Below, piece by piece: positions 16,790 through 29,069 of a DNA stretch of 64,000 nt. This DNA comes from Phycisphaeraceae bacterium (GTDB lineage Bacteria > Planctomycetota > Phycisphaerae > Phycisphaerales > SM1A02). Position 1 is the stretch's first letter. The number at the start of each line of letters is the position of its first letter. The notes beneath the pieces were generated by a model. That model did not search any database. It saw only the letters and a list, made by a program, of their open reading frames with translations, and had not been told where the DNA came from. The stretch covers positions 1 to 64,000 of the forward strand of contig SHAP01000007.1 of NCBI GenBank assembly GCA_004213555.1, in the 5' to 3' direction. A program made the translations under genes and the position numbers.

Positions 16790-18615
16790 GCGGCCCCCGA
16801 GTCATTGTGGTTGGTGGTGGTCTGGCCGGACTGGCCGCCACCACTCGAATTGTCGAATCAGGCCTGCAAGTCGACCTGTTTTCTCTGGTCCCCGTGAAGC
16901 GATCACACAGCGTGTGTGCCCAAGGGGGGATCAATGCTTGCAACAACGTGGCGCGTCAGCAAGGCTACTCTGAGGATCAACACTGCGACGAAACCCTCTA
17001 CGGGGGCGACTTCCTGGCCCATCAAGCGCCAGTTCGCACCATGACGCACTGGGCGCCGAAAATCATTGACCTCTTGGATCGAATGGGCGTGCCGTTCAAT
17101 CGCACCGCAGAAGGCCGCCGCGACCTCCGACTTTTCGGGGGCTCTCTTTTCAAAAGAACGCACTTCAGTGGGGCGTCGACGGGGCAACAACTGTTGTACG
17201 CCCTTGATGAACAGGTGCGACGCCATGAATCTGAAGGAAATGTCAGCAAGTACGAATACTGGGAATTTCTGCGTCCCATCGTCGACGCCAACGGACGATG
17301 CCGAGGGATTGTCGCCCAAGACCTGAGAACCATGACCATTCGTTCGTTTGCTGCCGACGCAGTGGTGATGGCGACTGGCGGGCCAGGGTTGGTGTTTGGC
17401 AAGAGCACGAACTCCGTCATGTGCACCGGTGCTGCGGCAGCGAGATGCTTCACTTCAGGGGCACCCTACGCCAATGGCGAGTTCATTCAGGTCCACCCGA
17501 CCGCCATTCCTGGCGCCGACAAACTTCGTTTGATGAGCGAGTCCGCGCGTGGTGAAGGCGGACGAGTGTGGGTCCCCAGGAGCGCCGGCGATGCACGAGA
17601 CCCAAGGGACATTCCTCAAGAAGAACGCTGGTATTTTCTCGAAGAGAAATATCCGGCCTACGGCAATTTGGTGCCTCGCGATATCGCGTCCCGTGAAATC
17701 TTCAGCGTATGTGTCGACGAAGGCATGGGGGTTCGCGGCGAGAACCAAGTCTATTTGGATCTGACCCACAAGCCACGCGACTATCTCGAGACCAAACTTG
17801 GCGCTATTTTGGAGATTTACCGGAAGTTTGTCGGCGAGGATCCCTGCGAACTCCCCATGCGAATCTTCCCCGGCGTGCACTACTCAATGGGTGGGCTGTG
17901 GACCGAGTACACCGCAACCTCTGACGGACAACTCATGGAATATGGGGCATCCAACTCCATGATGACTGGAATCCCTGGGCTTTTTGCCTTTGGCGAAGCG
18001 AACTACCAATACCACGGCGCGACCCGCTTGGGCGCGAACGCCTTGCTCTCGTGCATCTTTGATGGCCTCTTTTGCGGCCATGGTGTGGCCAACCACGCGC
18101 GAGAACACGCTGACAGCGCCACAGACGACACCCTCTTTGCCTCCGCGGTTCAGGAAGAGACCGACTTGCAATCACGCCTGACCGGTTCACCAGGCAAAGA
18201 AAACCCATACGCCATTGCCAAGGCCATGGGTGACGAGATGACAGCAGCGGCAACGGTCGTGAAGACCGAGTCGAAAATGATCGAAGCCTTGGAGTCGATC
18301 CGAAGTCTTCAAGAACGAGCGGCCAATATTGGGCTTTCAGACACCGGTTTGTGGACCAATCAAAATCTCTCTTTTGCCCGGGCGGTTCCAGACATGTTGG
18401 CGTTGGCCGAAGTCATGCTCTTGGGAGGAATTGAGCGGAAAGAGTCCCGTGGCTCTCACTACCGGACCGACTATCCCGACCGCGTCGATGACCCCTTCCT
18501 TGCCAGCACCGTGGCAAAGTGGAATGGCGGACAGCCATCGATTGAGTTTGAGCCCGTCCAGCTTGGCATTGTCGAGCCTCGGGCTCGCACATACGGCAAG
18601 AAGCAAACCGCATAA
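16786..18615 (+). CDS. sdhA: Succinate dehydrogenase/fumarate reductase flavoprotein subunit
   Basis: The 609-residue protein has the N-terminal FAD-binding motif VIVVGGGLAGLAA (residues 5-17), the flavinylation region SHSVCAQGGINA, the substrate-site segment HPTAIPGADKLRLMSESARG with GEGG, and the later motif GVHYSMGGLWTEY followed by GLFAFGEANYQYHGATRLGANALL. These are diagnostic of SdhA/FrdA. It oxidises succinate to fumarate in the citric acid cycle at the inner membrane. The expected third gene, sdhB for the iron-sulfur subunit, does not follow; the next gene is convergent and unrelated. Confidence 0.95.
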   Translation: MSGPRVIVVGGGLAGLAATTRIVESGLQVDLFSLVPVKRSHSVCAQGGINACNNVARQQGYSEDQHCDETLYGGDFLAHQAPVRTMTHWAPKIIDLLDRMGVPFNRTAEGRRDLRLFGGSLFKRTHFSGASTGQQLLYALDEQVRRHESEGNVSKYEYWEFLRPIVDANGRCRGIVAQDLRTMTIRSFAADAVVMATGGPGLVFGKSTNSVMCTGAAAARCFTSGAPYANGEFIQVHPTAIPGADKLRLMSESARGEGGRVWVPRSAGDARDPRDIPQEERWYFLEEKYPAYGNLVPRDIASREIFSVCVDEGMGVRGENQVYLDLTHKPRDYLETKLGAILEIYRKFVGEDPCELPMRIFPGVHYSMGGLWTEYTATSDGQLMEYGASNSMMTGIPGLFAFGEANYQYHGATRLGANALLSCIFDGLFCGHGVANHAREHADSATDDTLFASAVQEETDLQSRLTGSPGKENPYAIAKAMGDEMTAAATVVKTESKMIEALESIRSLQERAANIGLSDTGLWTNQNLSFARAVPDMLALAEVMLLGGIERKESRGSHYRTDYPDRVDDPFLASTVAKWNGGQPSIEFEPVQLGIVEPRARTYGKKQTA

Positions 18616-18638
18616 CCACGCGCGGCGAAGCGCGGCCT
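18616..18638. other. Short GC-rich hairpin between convergent genes
   Basis: The 23 bases between the stops of sdhA and the DUF456 gene contain CGCGC and GCGCG around a GGCGAA loop, which can form a five-base-pair hairpin. There is no T-run, so it is at best a weak bidirectional terminator. Confidence 0.3.
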
Positions 18639-19204
18639 CTACCCCGACCAGATCCAGTCAAGGAGAAGGTCCAGAGCCACCAACAACGCCACAATTCCGC
18701 TCGACAGAATCTTGGCAAACATGCCGGCCAATCGTCCCCCTGCCGCCCAGACGGCGGGCCGAAGGGCCTCCTTGCTGCTTCGGGCGGCGAACCAAGCCTC
18801 TCCAGCAAACGCCCCAATAAAAGCGCCAAGCATGGCCACCAAGATGGCTCCAACAACCGGCGGAGGCACAAACAGACCGACGATCCCTGCCACCAATGAG
18901 CCGATGGCAGCTCCCCACATTCCGAACTTTCCACCGCCCCCCTTCTTGGTGGCGGCGATGCCCAAGACATGCTCCACAACCTCCCCCGCCACGGCAACAG
19001 CAAGGCCGGCAATGAGCCACCACAGGGAAATCGCGGACCCTCCAGCCACATACGTTCCCACGCACCAGATCAAGAGCAGCCAACTGCCCGGAAGACCCAG
19101 AGCCGCAAGTGGAACCACGAGCAGCAAAAGCAAAAAAGTCGCCAACAGCCAAACTGCGTTTCCCACGGCCGCGCCCGTAGGCAGAAGATCTACGAGCCAG
19201 GCCA

Positions 19205-19205
<1 letters not shown>
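18639..19205 (-). CDS. DUF456 family membrane protein
   Basis: The 188-residue, strongly hydrophobic protein has about five transmembrane segments and the glycine-rich DUF456 pattern: LGLPGSWLLL near residue 38, GEVVEHVLGIAATKKGGGG, WGAAIGSLVAGIVG, then GAFIGAFAGE before a C-terminal helix. The function of DUF456 proteins is not known. The start codon shares one base with the hemW stop (TGATG at 19203-19207), so the two genes are translationally linked. Confidence 0.8.
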
Positions 19206-22508
<3,303 letters not shown>

Positions 22509-22512
<4 letters not shown>

Positions 22513-23189
22513 TCGGGAAGCGCGTGGCTGACGCTCAACAGAAATCGTTCCCCGGAGCGATCGTCAAATTCACCTCTCAGGAGTCTTGCCACGGCCATCG
22601 CCACCGCATCCGGAGCGAGGGCTGCTTCGGGCGGAACCATTGCCTCATCGGCAAAAGCCCGCAAAGCCGGGGTCTCCACGGCGGCCAGGGCGACGTTGAA
22701 TCCGATCACTTGGCCGTCGGTCTCTCCCGAAAGTGAACGGACCAGAGATTCCAACGCGGATTTGGAGGCCGCGTACGCACGGAATCCAGGAAATGGGTCA
22801 TGGGTGGCAAAGCTGGAGATGGAAATCACTCTGCCGGGTGAGCCTTGACCCAAGGAACTTTGCAATTTCCGGGTGAGATCCAATGGGGCAATGGCATTGA
22901 TTTCAAATACTTGACGGTCGAAATCAGAATCGGTCTCTTCGACGGAAATGTTTGGGGCGTATCCGGCGTTGTGGATGATCGCAGTGACGCCGTTGGCCCA
23001 CTCGGACAACTGGGCCCGAAAAGTCTCAGAAGAAAGGTCCCCCGAAAGGGTACGAACCGTTTCCGGGAACGATCGCAGCCGGTCACCCTTGCGACCAGTC
23101 GCATAAATCTGAAAATGATCCGCGAGTTTGGCCACCAGCGATTGTCCAATACCGCCAGAAGCACCCGTAATCAAAATTGAGGGCTTCAT
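22509..23189 (-). CDS. Short-chain dehydrogenase/reductase
   Basis: ATG 23189 overlaps the rseP stop (ATGA) and gives a 226-residue classical SDR. The cofactor motif is TGASGGIG (8-15), NAG is at about 74-76, the catalytic serine is in ISISSF (near 125) and the YxxxK motif is Y139-K143 (YAASK). The substrate is not predictable. A longer frame starting at 23315 would overlap rseP and add residues with no similarity. The coupling to rseP, dxr and the RNase gene suggests cotranscription and says little about the substrate. Confidence 0.88.
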
Positions 23190-25090
23190 CCGAACAGACG
23201 ACTTAAATCGTTGAAAAATGTGACCGCAAACAAAGAGCCCAGCAGTGCCAATCCGAGCATGGACGCCCATTTCTGAAAAGTGACGGAAGGAGGCCGACCC
23301 GTGATCCCTTCCCATCCCAAGAAGATCATGTGGCCGCCGTCCACGACCGGCAAGGGGAGAAAGTTCAAGACAGCAAGATTGACCGAAAGCAAGCCCAAAA
23401 AGAACAGCAAGTAGGTCAAACCTTGTGCGGCTGTTTTGGCTCCAACATCCAAAATACCCACTGGTCCATGCAGTTGTTTGACTTCCACGGAGCCACGAAC
23501 GAGCCGATCAATGGTCAGATACGTCAAAGTAATCCACTTGAGCGTTTCTTTGGTACCCATTGCTGCTGCTTCAAAAGGGATTGAACCTTGAAGAATGACA
23601 GACTCTGGCTCAAAAAATGATGGTGTAAGAGCAAGAGAGCGTTTGAGCAAGCCGGCAGAATCACGCTCTTCTTGCGTCAACTCAAACCGGTACATCTCGG
23701 TGCCAGACTGAATCTGGGGCTCAGATGCCGTCGAGATGGATTGGGCGAAGTCGACGAAATCTCCGTCCCCGGGAACCGTCAGGCCGCGAGGAACACGAAA
23801 TCTTTGTTCAAGTTGGCTTCCCGTAAGTTGAAGTGGACTTGAGGCCGGGCTCAAGCCAATCCCAAGCTTGCCGTCTGAACGCAGAGGCAACTCGAGTTTG
23901 ATCAAAGTGCCCCCCCGCTGAATGGTGGCTTGTGGTTTTGGAGAGTTGGACACCAAAGTTTGGATTTCGGAAATAGAAGGCCAGGCAACCCCTTCAAGTT
24001 CGGCGAAACGATCGCCTGCTTGGAGGAGATCTTCACTGGGGGCGCCATCTGCGATGGAGTCTATTTGGGGCACGGGAGCAATCCCGGCCCATCCACGTTC
24101 GGTGCTGTCCTCCGTCAGAAGAGGGAGGACCGACGTGGTGCCAACCGGGACCTCAACCGTTCCTCCTTCAGGAGTTGAAAATCTCAAACGAGGCGACAGG
24201 GTCTCCAGGGCTCGATTGGCGGCTTGAGAAAACGAGGTCACGGGTTGACCGTCGAGGTGGGTCAGAATGGATCCGGGGGGAACGGCAGAAAGTCCAGCCG
24301 CCGACCACAGCTTTTGCGACATGACATCGTCCAAGTCAGATCGAAGAGTCGCGCTGGCAGCCGGCATGATTCCGAAAGACAGCAAGCCACGTGGGCCAAC
24401 CTCCGGCTGAACCGATGCTTCAAGGACCTGCCCATCGCGAGTCCATTCGAGAAGCAGAGCGGAGTCTGGCTTGGCCATCGCAGCGGAAACATCGACATCT
24501 TTGAAGGTAGAGACTGGGGCACCGTTCACGTTGGTGATGGTGTCACCAGGCATCAGCCCGGCTCGCTCGCCTGGCCCACCAAGCTGGAGGGAACCAACAA
24601 CGGGAGCTTCGAACTTCACGCCGATGCCAAAGGCAACGACAAAAAGAACGACGGCAAGGAGCAGATTCATGATGACACCGGCAGAGATGATCACCATGCG
24701 TTTGGAGACCGGGGCCAGGTTGTAACTCCTGGGGTCATCGCTGACGGCTTCCGGGTTGCCGTCTTCCTGACCAAGCATGGAGACAAATCCTCCCAGGGGA
24801 AGCAAACGCAGGGAATACTCGGTTTCGCCAAGGCCATGCTTTGCCAATTCCTCGTCGGTGAGTTTGTCGGCAGGGGATCCCGCCAACTCGAGCACACGGG
24901 CTTGGGTGGATCCAGGAACCAAACCAATGCCACGACGCCAGGAAAGCAAAACGGGGCCCATTCCTACTGCAAAAGCACCCGTCCTGACACCCGCCCACTT
25001 GGCGGCGACAAAATGACCAAGTTCATGGAAGAAGATGAGAGCGCCAAATCCAAGGATCACGGCGGGCAGATTGATGACGGTGTCAAGCAT
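23186..25090 (-). CDS. rseP: RseP-type site-2 intramembrane zinc protease
   Basis: The 634-residue protein has the metalloprotease motif H22-E-x-x-H26 (FFHELGHF) in the first transmembrane helix and the second zinc-site motif NFLPLPVVDGGH in the C-terminal helices. The C-terminus has further membrane segments. Between them lies a periplasmic region with PDZ-like segments (AGLMPGDTITNVNGAPV at about residue 180) and a second, weaker PDZ-like stretch. The protein is longer than E. coli RseP (450 residues), mainly in this central region. Family members cut anti-sigma factors or remnant signal peptides within the membrane. The gene follows dxr by six bases. Confidence 0.92.
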   Translation of the reverse strand: MLDTVINLPAVILGFGALIFFHELGHFVAAKWAGVRTGAFAVGMGPVLLSWRRGIGLVPGSTQARVLELAGSPADKLTDEELAKHGLGETEYSLRLLPLGGFVSMLGQEDGNPEAVSDDPRSYNLAPVSKRMVIISAGVIMNLLLAVVLFVVAFGIGVKFEAPVVGSLQLGGPGERAGLMPGDTITNVNGAPVSTFKDVDVSAAMAKPDSALLLEWTRDGQVLEASVQPEVGPRGLLSFGIMPAASATLRSDLDDVMSQKLWSAAGLSAVPPGSILTHLDGQPVTSFSQAANRALETLSPRLRFSTPEGGTVEVPVGTTSVLPLLTEDSTERGWAGIAPVPQIDSIADGAPSEDLLQAGDRFAELEGVAWPSISEIQTLVSNSPKPQATIQRGGTLIKLELPLRSDGKLGIGLSPASSPLQLTGSQLEQRFRVPRGLTVPGDGDFVDFAQSISTASEPQIQSGTEMYRFELTQEERDSAGLLKRSLALTPSFFEPESVILQGSIPFEAAAMGTKETLKWITLTYLTIDRLVRGSVEVKQLHGPVGILDVGAKTAAQGLTYLLFFLGLLSVNLAVLNFLPLPVVDGGHMIFLGWEGITGRPPSVTFQKWASMLGLALLGSLFAVTFFNDLSRLFG

Positions 25091-25096
25091 GATGGT

Positions 25097-26233
25097 TCAC
25101 GAAAATCGGTTGGCGACATCTTCACGGACTGCGATGTCGAGTTCAAGAATGTCAGTCAGGCTAGAAGGAGCGTGGTGGCCAAAACGATCAACCGCTTCCG
25201 CAACATGATGGTAGACCTCAAGGTAAGGAAGACGCCCGTCCAAAAAGGCTTGCACACAGACTTCATCGGCGGCATTGAGGACACAGCCCGCCCCGCCGCC
25301 TTTTCGAATGACTTCAAAACCAAGATCAACGAAAGGGAACCGAGTTGGGTCGACAGCAGAAAATCGAAGATTCGTCAACTCTGCTGGATCGAAAGTTGGG
25401 GCAACTGCAGCGTCATGTTCACCTGCGGTGAGGGCCCACCGAATGGGTCCAGCCATATCAGGAGCGGACATCTGCATCAAGGTGGTGCCGTCATGCAAAT
25501 GAACCATGCCATGGACCAATGATCCTGGGTGAACGATGGCATGGAGTTGTTGGTCGGTGACTCCAAACAGGTGGTGGGCTTCGACCAGTTCCAAGGCTTT
25601 GTTGGCCATGGTCGCACTGTCAATGGTGATACGGGGCCCCATGTTCCAAACCGGATGGTTCAAAGCCTGATCAGGGGTGACATTTTGAAGATCAGCCAGA
25701 GGAGTGTCTTGGAAGGGGCCTCCGGATGCAGTCAACACAATGGACTTGATCTGTTCAGATCGGATTCCTCGCAAACACTGGGCAATCGCGGCGTGTTCTG
25801 AGTCGACAGGCCACAATGTTCCAGACGAAGTCTTGAGGGCCTCTTGCACGAGGTTCCCAGCGCAGACCAAAGTTTCTTTGTTGGCCAAAGCGACCGAGGC
25901 CCCCAATTCAATGGCCCGCAACGTCGGCCGCAAACCTGCGGATCCAACTATTGCGGAGACCACGATGGTTTCTGGAGTGGCGCAGGCTTCGACCAAATGC
26001 AGGGCGGCATCCGGACCACAAAAGTCGGGACGATCATCATCAACCATCGAAGCCAACTTTGCCGCCGGCCAGTGGCTCTGTGATTGCTCGAGAATTTGGT
26101 CAACCCGAGACCCACAAGCCATTCCGATGCAGTCCCAAGTGGGGTCTGAGCCCTGAAGTTGTTTCAGGACGTCAAGCGTTCGGCGACCAATTGTGCCCGT
26201 GGCACCCAGGACAATGACTTTTTGAGGTCTCAT
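25097..26233 (-). CDS. dxr: 1-deoxy-D-xylulose 5-phosphate reductoisomerase
   Basis: The 378-residue enzyme has the NADPH motif VLGATGTIG (8-16), LANKETLVCAG, PVDSEHAA, LTASGGPF and the substrate/metal region NHPVWNMGPRITIDSATM followed by NKALE. It makes 2-C-methyl-D-erythritol 4-phosphate, the committed step of the MEP isoprenoid pathway, which supplies UppS. The start overlaps the stop of the RNase gene (ATGA at 26230-26233). The dxr-rseP order is common in bacteria; the tight link to an RNase E/G gene is less so. Confidence 0.96.
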   Translation of the reverse strand: MRPQKVIVLGATGTIGRRTLDVLKQLQGSDPTWDCIGMACGSRVDQILEQSQSHWPAAKLASMVDDDRPDFCGPDAALHLVEACATPETIVVSAIVGSAGLRPTLRAIELGASVALANKETLVCAGNLVQEALKTSSGTLWPVDSEHAAIAQCLRGIRSEQIKSIVLTASGGPFQDTPLADLQNVTPDQALNHPVWNMGPRITIDSATMANKALELVEAHHLFGVTDQQLHAIVHPGSLVHGMVHLHDGTTLMQMSAPDMAGPIRWALTAGEHDAAVAPTFDPAELTNLRFSAVDPTRFPFVDLGFEVIRKGGGAGCVLNAADEVCVQAFLDGRLPYLEVYHHVAEAVDRFGHHAPSSLTDILELDIAVREDVANRFS

Positions 26234-28806
26234 TCACGGTCCGCGGTTCGAGTCCCTGACGTCCGACGCACGGACCTTCGAAGGCGTGACAATTTTGGCT
26301 TCGGCTTGTCCTCGGCGGTCGAAGAAGGCGTGCTCGACTGAGAAGCAGATGGTCCCGACCCATCAGAAGTTTCTTTTTTCTTTTGAGTCTTCTTGGCTGA
26401 GCGGCGTGGCCTTCGTGGCTTGACGTCGTCCGCAGACGATTGAGGCTCTTCGGGGGATTTTGTTTCGGCGTTCTTGCCGTTGGAACTTGGGCCGTCGGCC
26501 GCATCGTTGGTGGTGTCCTGGTCTGAATCGCTTCGGCCTCGACCCCGTCTTCGACGTCGACGACGCTTCTTCCGAGTGCCGGAATCAGAGTCAGAGGCAT
26601 CAGACTCGGAGGAACGGGTGCCATTTTCTGGGTTGACTTCCGAGGGACCATCAGAAGGCTCGCCATCACCTGACGAAGCAGGCTCCGGCAAAAGCATCTC
26701 TTTGACTTTGACCACTTGATCGGGTGCCAGCCGAGTCATGTAACTCTTGACGTCAAAGCCCAATTCCTCACGAATACGGTCAAGCAGAAGCGTGCTCTTA
26801 AGACCAGCTTCCTTGGCGAGGACATGGACGGCAACGGGTGCCTCTGGCGGTTGAATGGCCTGGGCAGCCAAATCTGCCGAATTCTCATCGCTGCCCCCGC
26901 GGCGGCGCCGGCGGCGGCGGCGCTTGCCACCTGAGCCAGAGTCATCGGAGACAGAAGCATCCTTCGAAGGTGTGGATTGCCGGTCTGCCAAGGAAGAGAC
27001 CTTGGGCAGGTCTTCGCCTTTGCCCTCCAGCACCGCGATCCAGGCGGCGCGAGCGGCGGCCTCAGCTTCGGTACGAAGCTCTTCTTGCTCGATTTCTTCA
27101 AGCTCACGTTGCAGGTCTTCGCTCAACGCCACCGCGGCCGCATCGGCAGGACCAGACTTCCTCCGTCGACGGCGGCGCCGGCGAGCGGATCCTGACGGAT
27201 TGTCATCATCTTCATCATGCTCGGTGGCTTCAGCACGGAGTTCAGCCTCCTTTTGCAAGTGTTCGAATTTAGGAACGGGCTCGTCCTTGAACTTTTCCAC
27301 GGGAAGATCAGCACCGCGCTCGTCGTAGGCGTACAAATCGACCTGGTCTCGGATCATTCGATCGTTCACCCTGACATGGAGAGATTTACCGGTTTCCTCC
27401 TCAAGGGCCACAAATTCTTGGCGACGACTGGCAAACAAGGCAGCAGCAACTTCAGGGTGACAGACCAGCTCGACACTGCCAACTTCCTCACGCGAAAGCA
27501 AGAACGCCGCTTGGCGAAGATTTTCACTGCCGAGGCTGTCACCATTGCGGATGCGCCCCCGGCCATGACAGGCGTCACATTCTCGAAAATGTTCTTTGTC
27601 CACGCCGGGACGCATGCGTTGTCGAGTCAAAGACAAAAGGCCAAAGCGATCAATCTCGCCAATGGTCTTCTTCGCTCGATCGTGCTCCATGGCCTTATCG
27701 AGGCGGTCACGAATCTCACGCCGCTGCTTTTGCAGCCGCATGTCAATCAGGTCAAGCACGACCACTCCGCCAAGATCGCGAAGCCTGAGCTGACGGGCGA
27801 TTTCGTCAACGGCTTCGCAATTGGTTGAATACGCGTTGGTTTCGGCATCCTTTGCAGATCGAGACCGGCCAGAGTTCACATCGATGGCGACCAAAGCTTC
27901 CGTCTGGTCGAGGACCAAAGCCCCACCGGATTTCAAGGGGACTTCCCTTTGGAGCAATTCAGTGATTTGAGGCTCCACGCGATAGGCATGGAAAAGCGGG
28001 GTTGGGCGGTCATACAGCACCACCGGCGGGGCGCTTCTTGGGGCAACGACCGAAAGGAAGGCGGTCACCCGTTCGTAAGCAGATTCGGAATCAACCACGA
28101 TTTTGGTGATCTCTGGCCCCAACTGGTCCCGAATGGTGCGGAGGACAAGATCGCTCTCGGTGTAAAGCTCACACGGGACCCCGGCTTTGTCAATTCGAGT
28201 CTCAATGGTCTTCCACAATCGTTTCAGGTAGGCGACATCACGCTTCAGATCCGTGGCGGTTTTCCCGAAAGCAGCGGTGCGGGCCACCAGTCCAGCGCTT
28301 TCGTCAGGCTTTTCGAGTGCTTTGACAATTTCACGGGTCTTGCGTCTGATTTCTTCGTCGACATCGTTTCGGCTGACGCCAGCACCATCCTGCCAAGGGA
28401 ACATGACCAAATAGCGACCCGGAATGGCAAGGTTCGAGGACAACGTCGGCCCCTTCGTGCCAATGCCTTCCTTGATGACCTGAACGTCAATGATGTCGCC
28501 CTTTTTCAGACAGTCCTGAATCGGGGGACGCTCACTGCGGGGTGTTTTCTTGCCAATTTTTTCTTTTTTGTTCTCGCCCGGAAAGTACTTCTTGTGCAGG
28601 TCGGTGACATGGAGAAATCCAACCTTCCCGTGACCAAAGTCCACAAAGGCGGCTTGAATGGCCGCCTCAACGTTGGTGACCCGCCCACGGTAAATGTTGC
28701 CCACACTGGTGGCCGTGGAGGGGCGTTCGGAGAGAAGATCGTCAAGACGACCATTACGCATGATGGCGATGCGCGTCTCTTGACCTGGATTGTCGTTGAT
28801 GAGCAT
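26230..28806 (-). CDS. rne: Ribonuclease E/G family endoribonuclease with long basic C-terminal tail
   Basis: The ATG at 28806 (MLINDNPGQETRIAI) has AAGGAAG five bases upstream; a GTG at 28842 would add 12 residues. The 858-residue product has an S1 domain (VGNIYRGRVTNVEAAIQAAF), the catalytic DNase I-like region with VAIDVNSGRS and VVLDLIDM, and the zinc link CDACHGRGR. After about residue 530 the protein becomes low-complexity: runs of six to eight arginines alternate with acidic, serine-rich stretches. The catalytic half processes and degrades RNA; the tail probably binds RNA or other degradosome proteins, by analogy with E. coli RNase E. Confidence 0.92.
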   Translation of the reverse strand: MLINDNPGQETRIAIMRNGRLDDLLSERPSTATSVGNIYRGRVTNVEAAIQAAFVDFGHGKVGFLHVTDLHKKYFPGENKKEKIGKKTPRSERPPIQDCLKKGDIIDVQVIKEGIGTKGPTLSSNLAIPGRYLVMFPWQDGAGVSRNDVDEEIRRKTREIVKALEKPDESAGLVARTAAFGKTATDLKRDVAYLKRLWKTIETRIDKAGVPCELYTESDLVLRTIRDQLGPEITKIVVDSESAYERVTAFLSVVAPRSAPPVVLYDRPTPLFHAYRVEPQITELLQREVPLKSGGALVLDQTEALVAIDVNSGRSRSAKDAETNAYSTNCEAVDEIARQLRLRDLGGVVVLDLIDMRLQKQRREIRDRLDKAMEHDRAKKTIGEIDRFGLLSLTRQRMRPGVDKEHFRECDACHGRGRIRNGDSLGSENLRQAAFLLSREEVGSVELVCHPEVAAALFASRRQEFVALEEETGKSLHVRVNDRMIRDQVDLYAYDERGADLPVEKFKDEPVPKFEHLQKEAELRAEATEHDEDDDNPSGSARRRRRRRRKSGPADAAAVALSEDLQRELEEIEQEELRTEAEAAARAAWIAVLEGKGEDLPKVSSLADRQSTPSKDASVSDDSGSGGKRRRRRRRRGGSDENSADLAAQAIQPPEAPVAVHVLAKEAGLKSTLLLDRIREELGFDVKSYMTRLAPDQVVKVKEMLLPEPASSGDGEPSDGPSEVNPENGTRSSESDASDSDSGTRKKRRRRRRRGRGRSDSDQDTTNDAADGPSSNGKNAETKSPEEPQSSADDVKPRRPRRSAKKTQKKKETSDGSGPSASQSSTPSSTAEDKPKPKLSRLRRSVRRTSGTRTADRE

Positions 28807-28842
28807 GATGGCTTCCTTGGAAGCCGCTTCGGCCTTTGGCAC

Positions 28843-29069
28843 AGGTGCCTACTTTCTGCCCAGATGGTTCGAGCGCCTAGAGCCCTCGATGATCTGAACA
28901 CATATGGAGAGAAAGGCACCAAGGCGAACACGTGTATGACAGGGAATCGATCGACAGTCCCAAAAAGAGACTGGTGTCCTGCGTTGTCGTGGCCAGAGGG
29001 TGTGGGGCCTTGCTCCGGGGGTTTAATGCTCTGGGACAAGGGCCCAGAACAATTCTGATGACGGCCGGG
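28843..29069. other. Gene-free stretch between ptsI and the RNase E/G gene
   Basis: This interval is downstream of ptsI and upstream of the RNase gene, both on the minus strand. TCTGGG and CCCAGA at 29030-29048 can form a six-pair hairpin just after ptsI but no T-run follows. The rest is the probable 5' leader of the RNase gene. RNase E messages are often autoregulated through such leaders, but no recognised structure was found here. Confidence 0.3.

Noticed and set aside
24224-25522. A 432-codon open frame on the plus strand.
   Set aside because: Antisense to rseP and dxr, which have unambiguous catalytic motifs.
29030-29048. A terminator after ptsI.
   Set aside because: Only a six-pair hairpin without a T-run; too weak to call.
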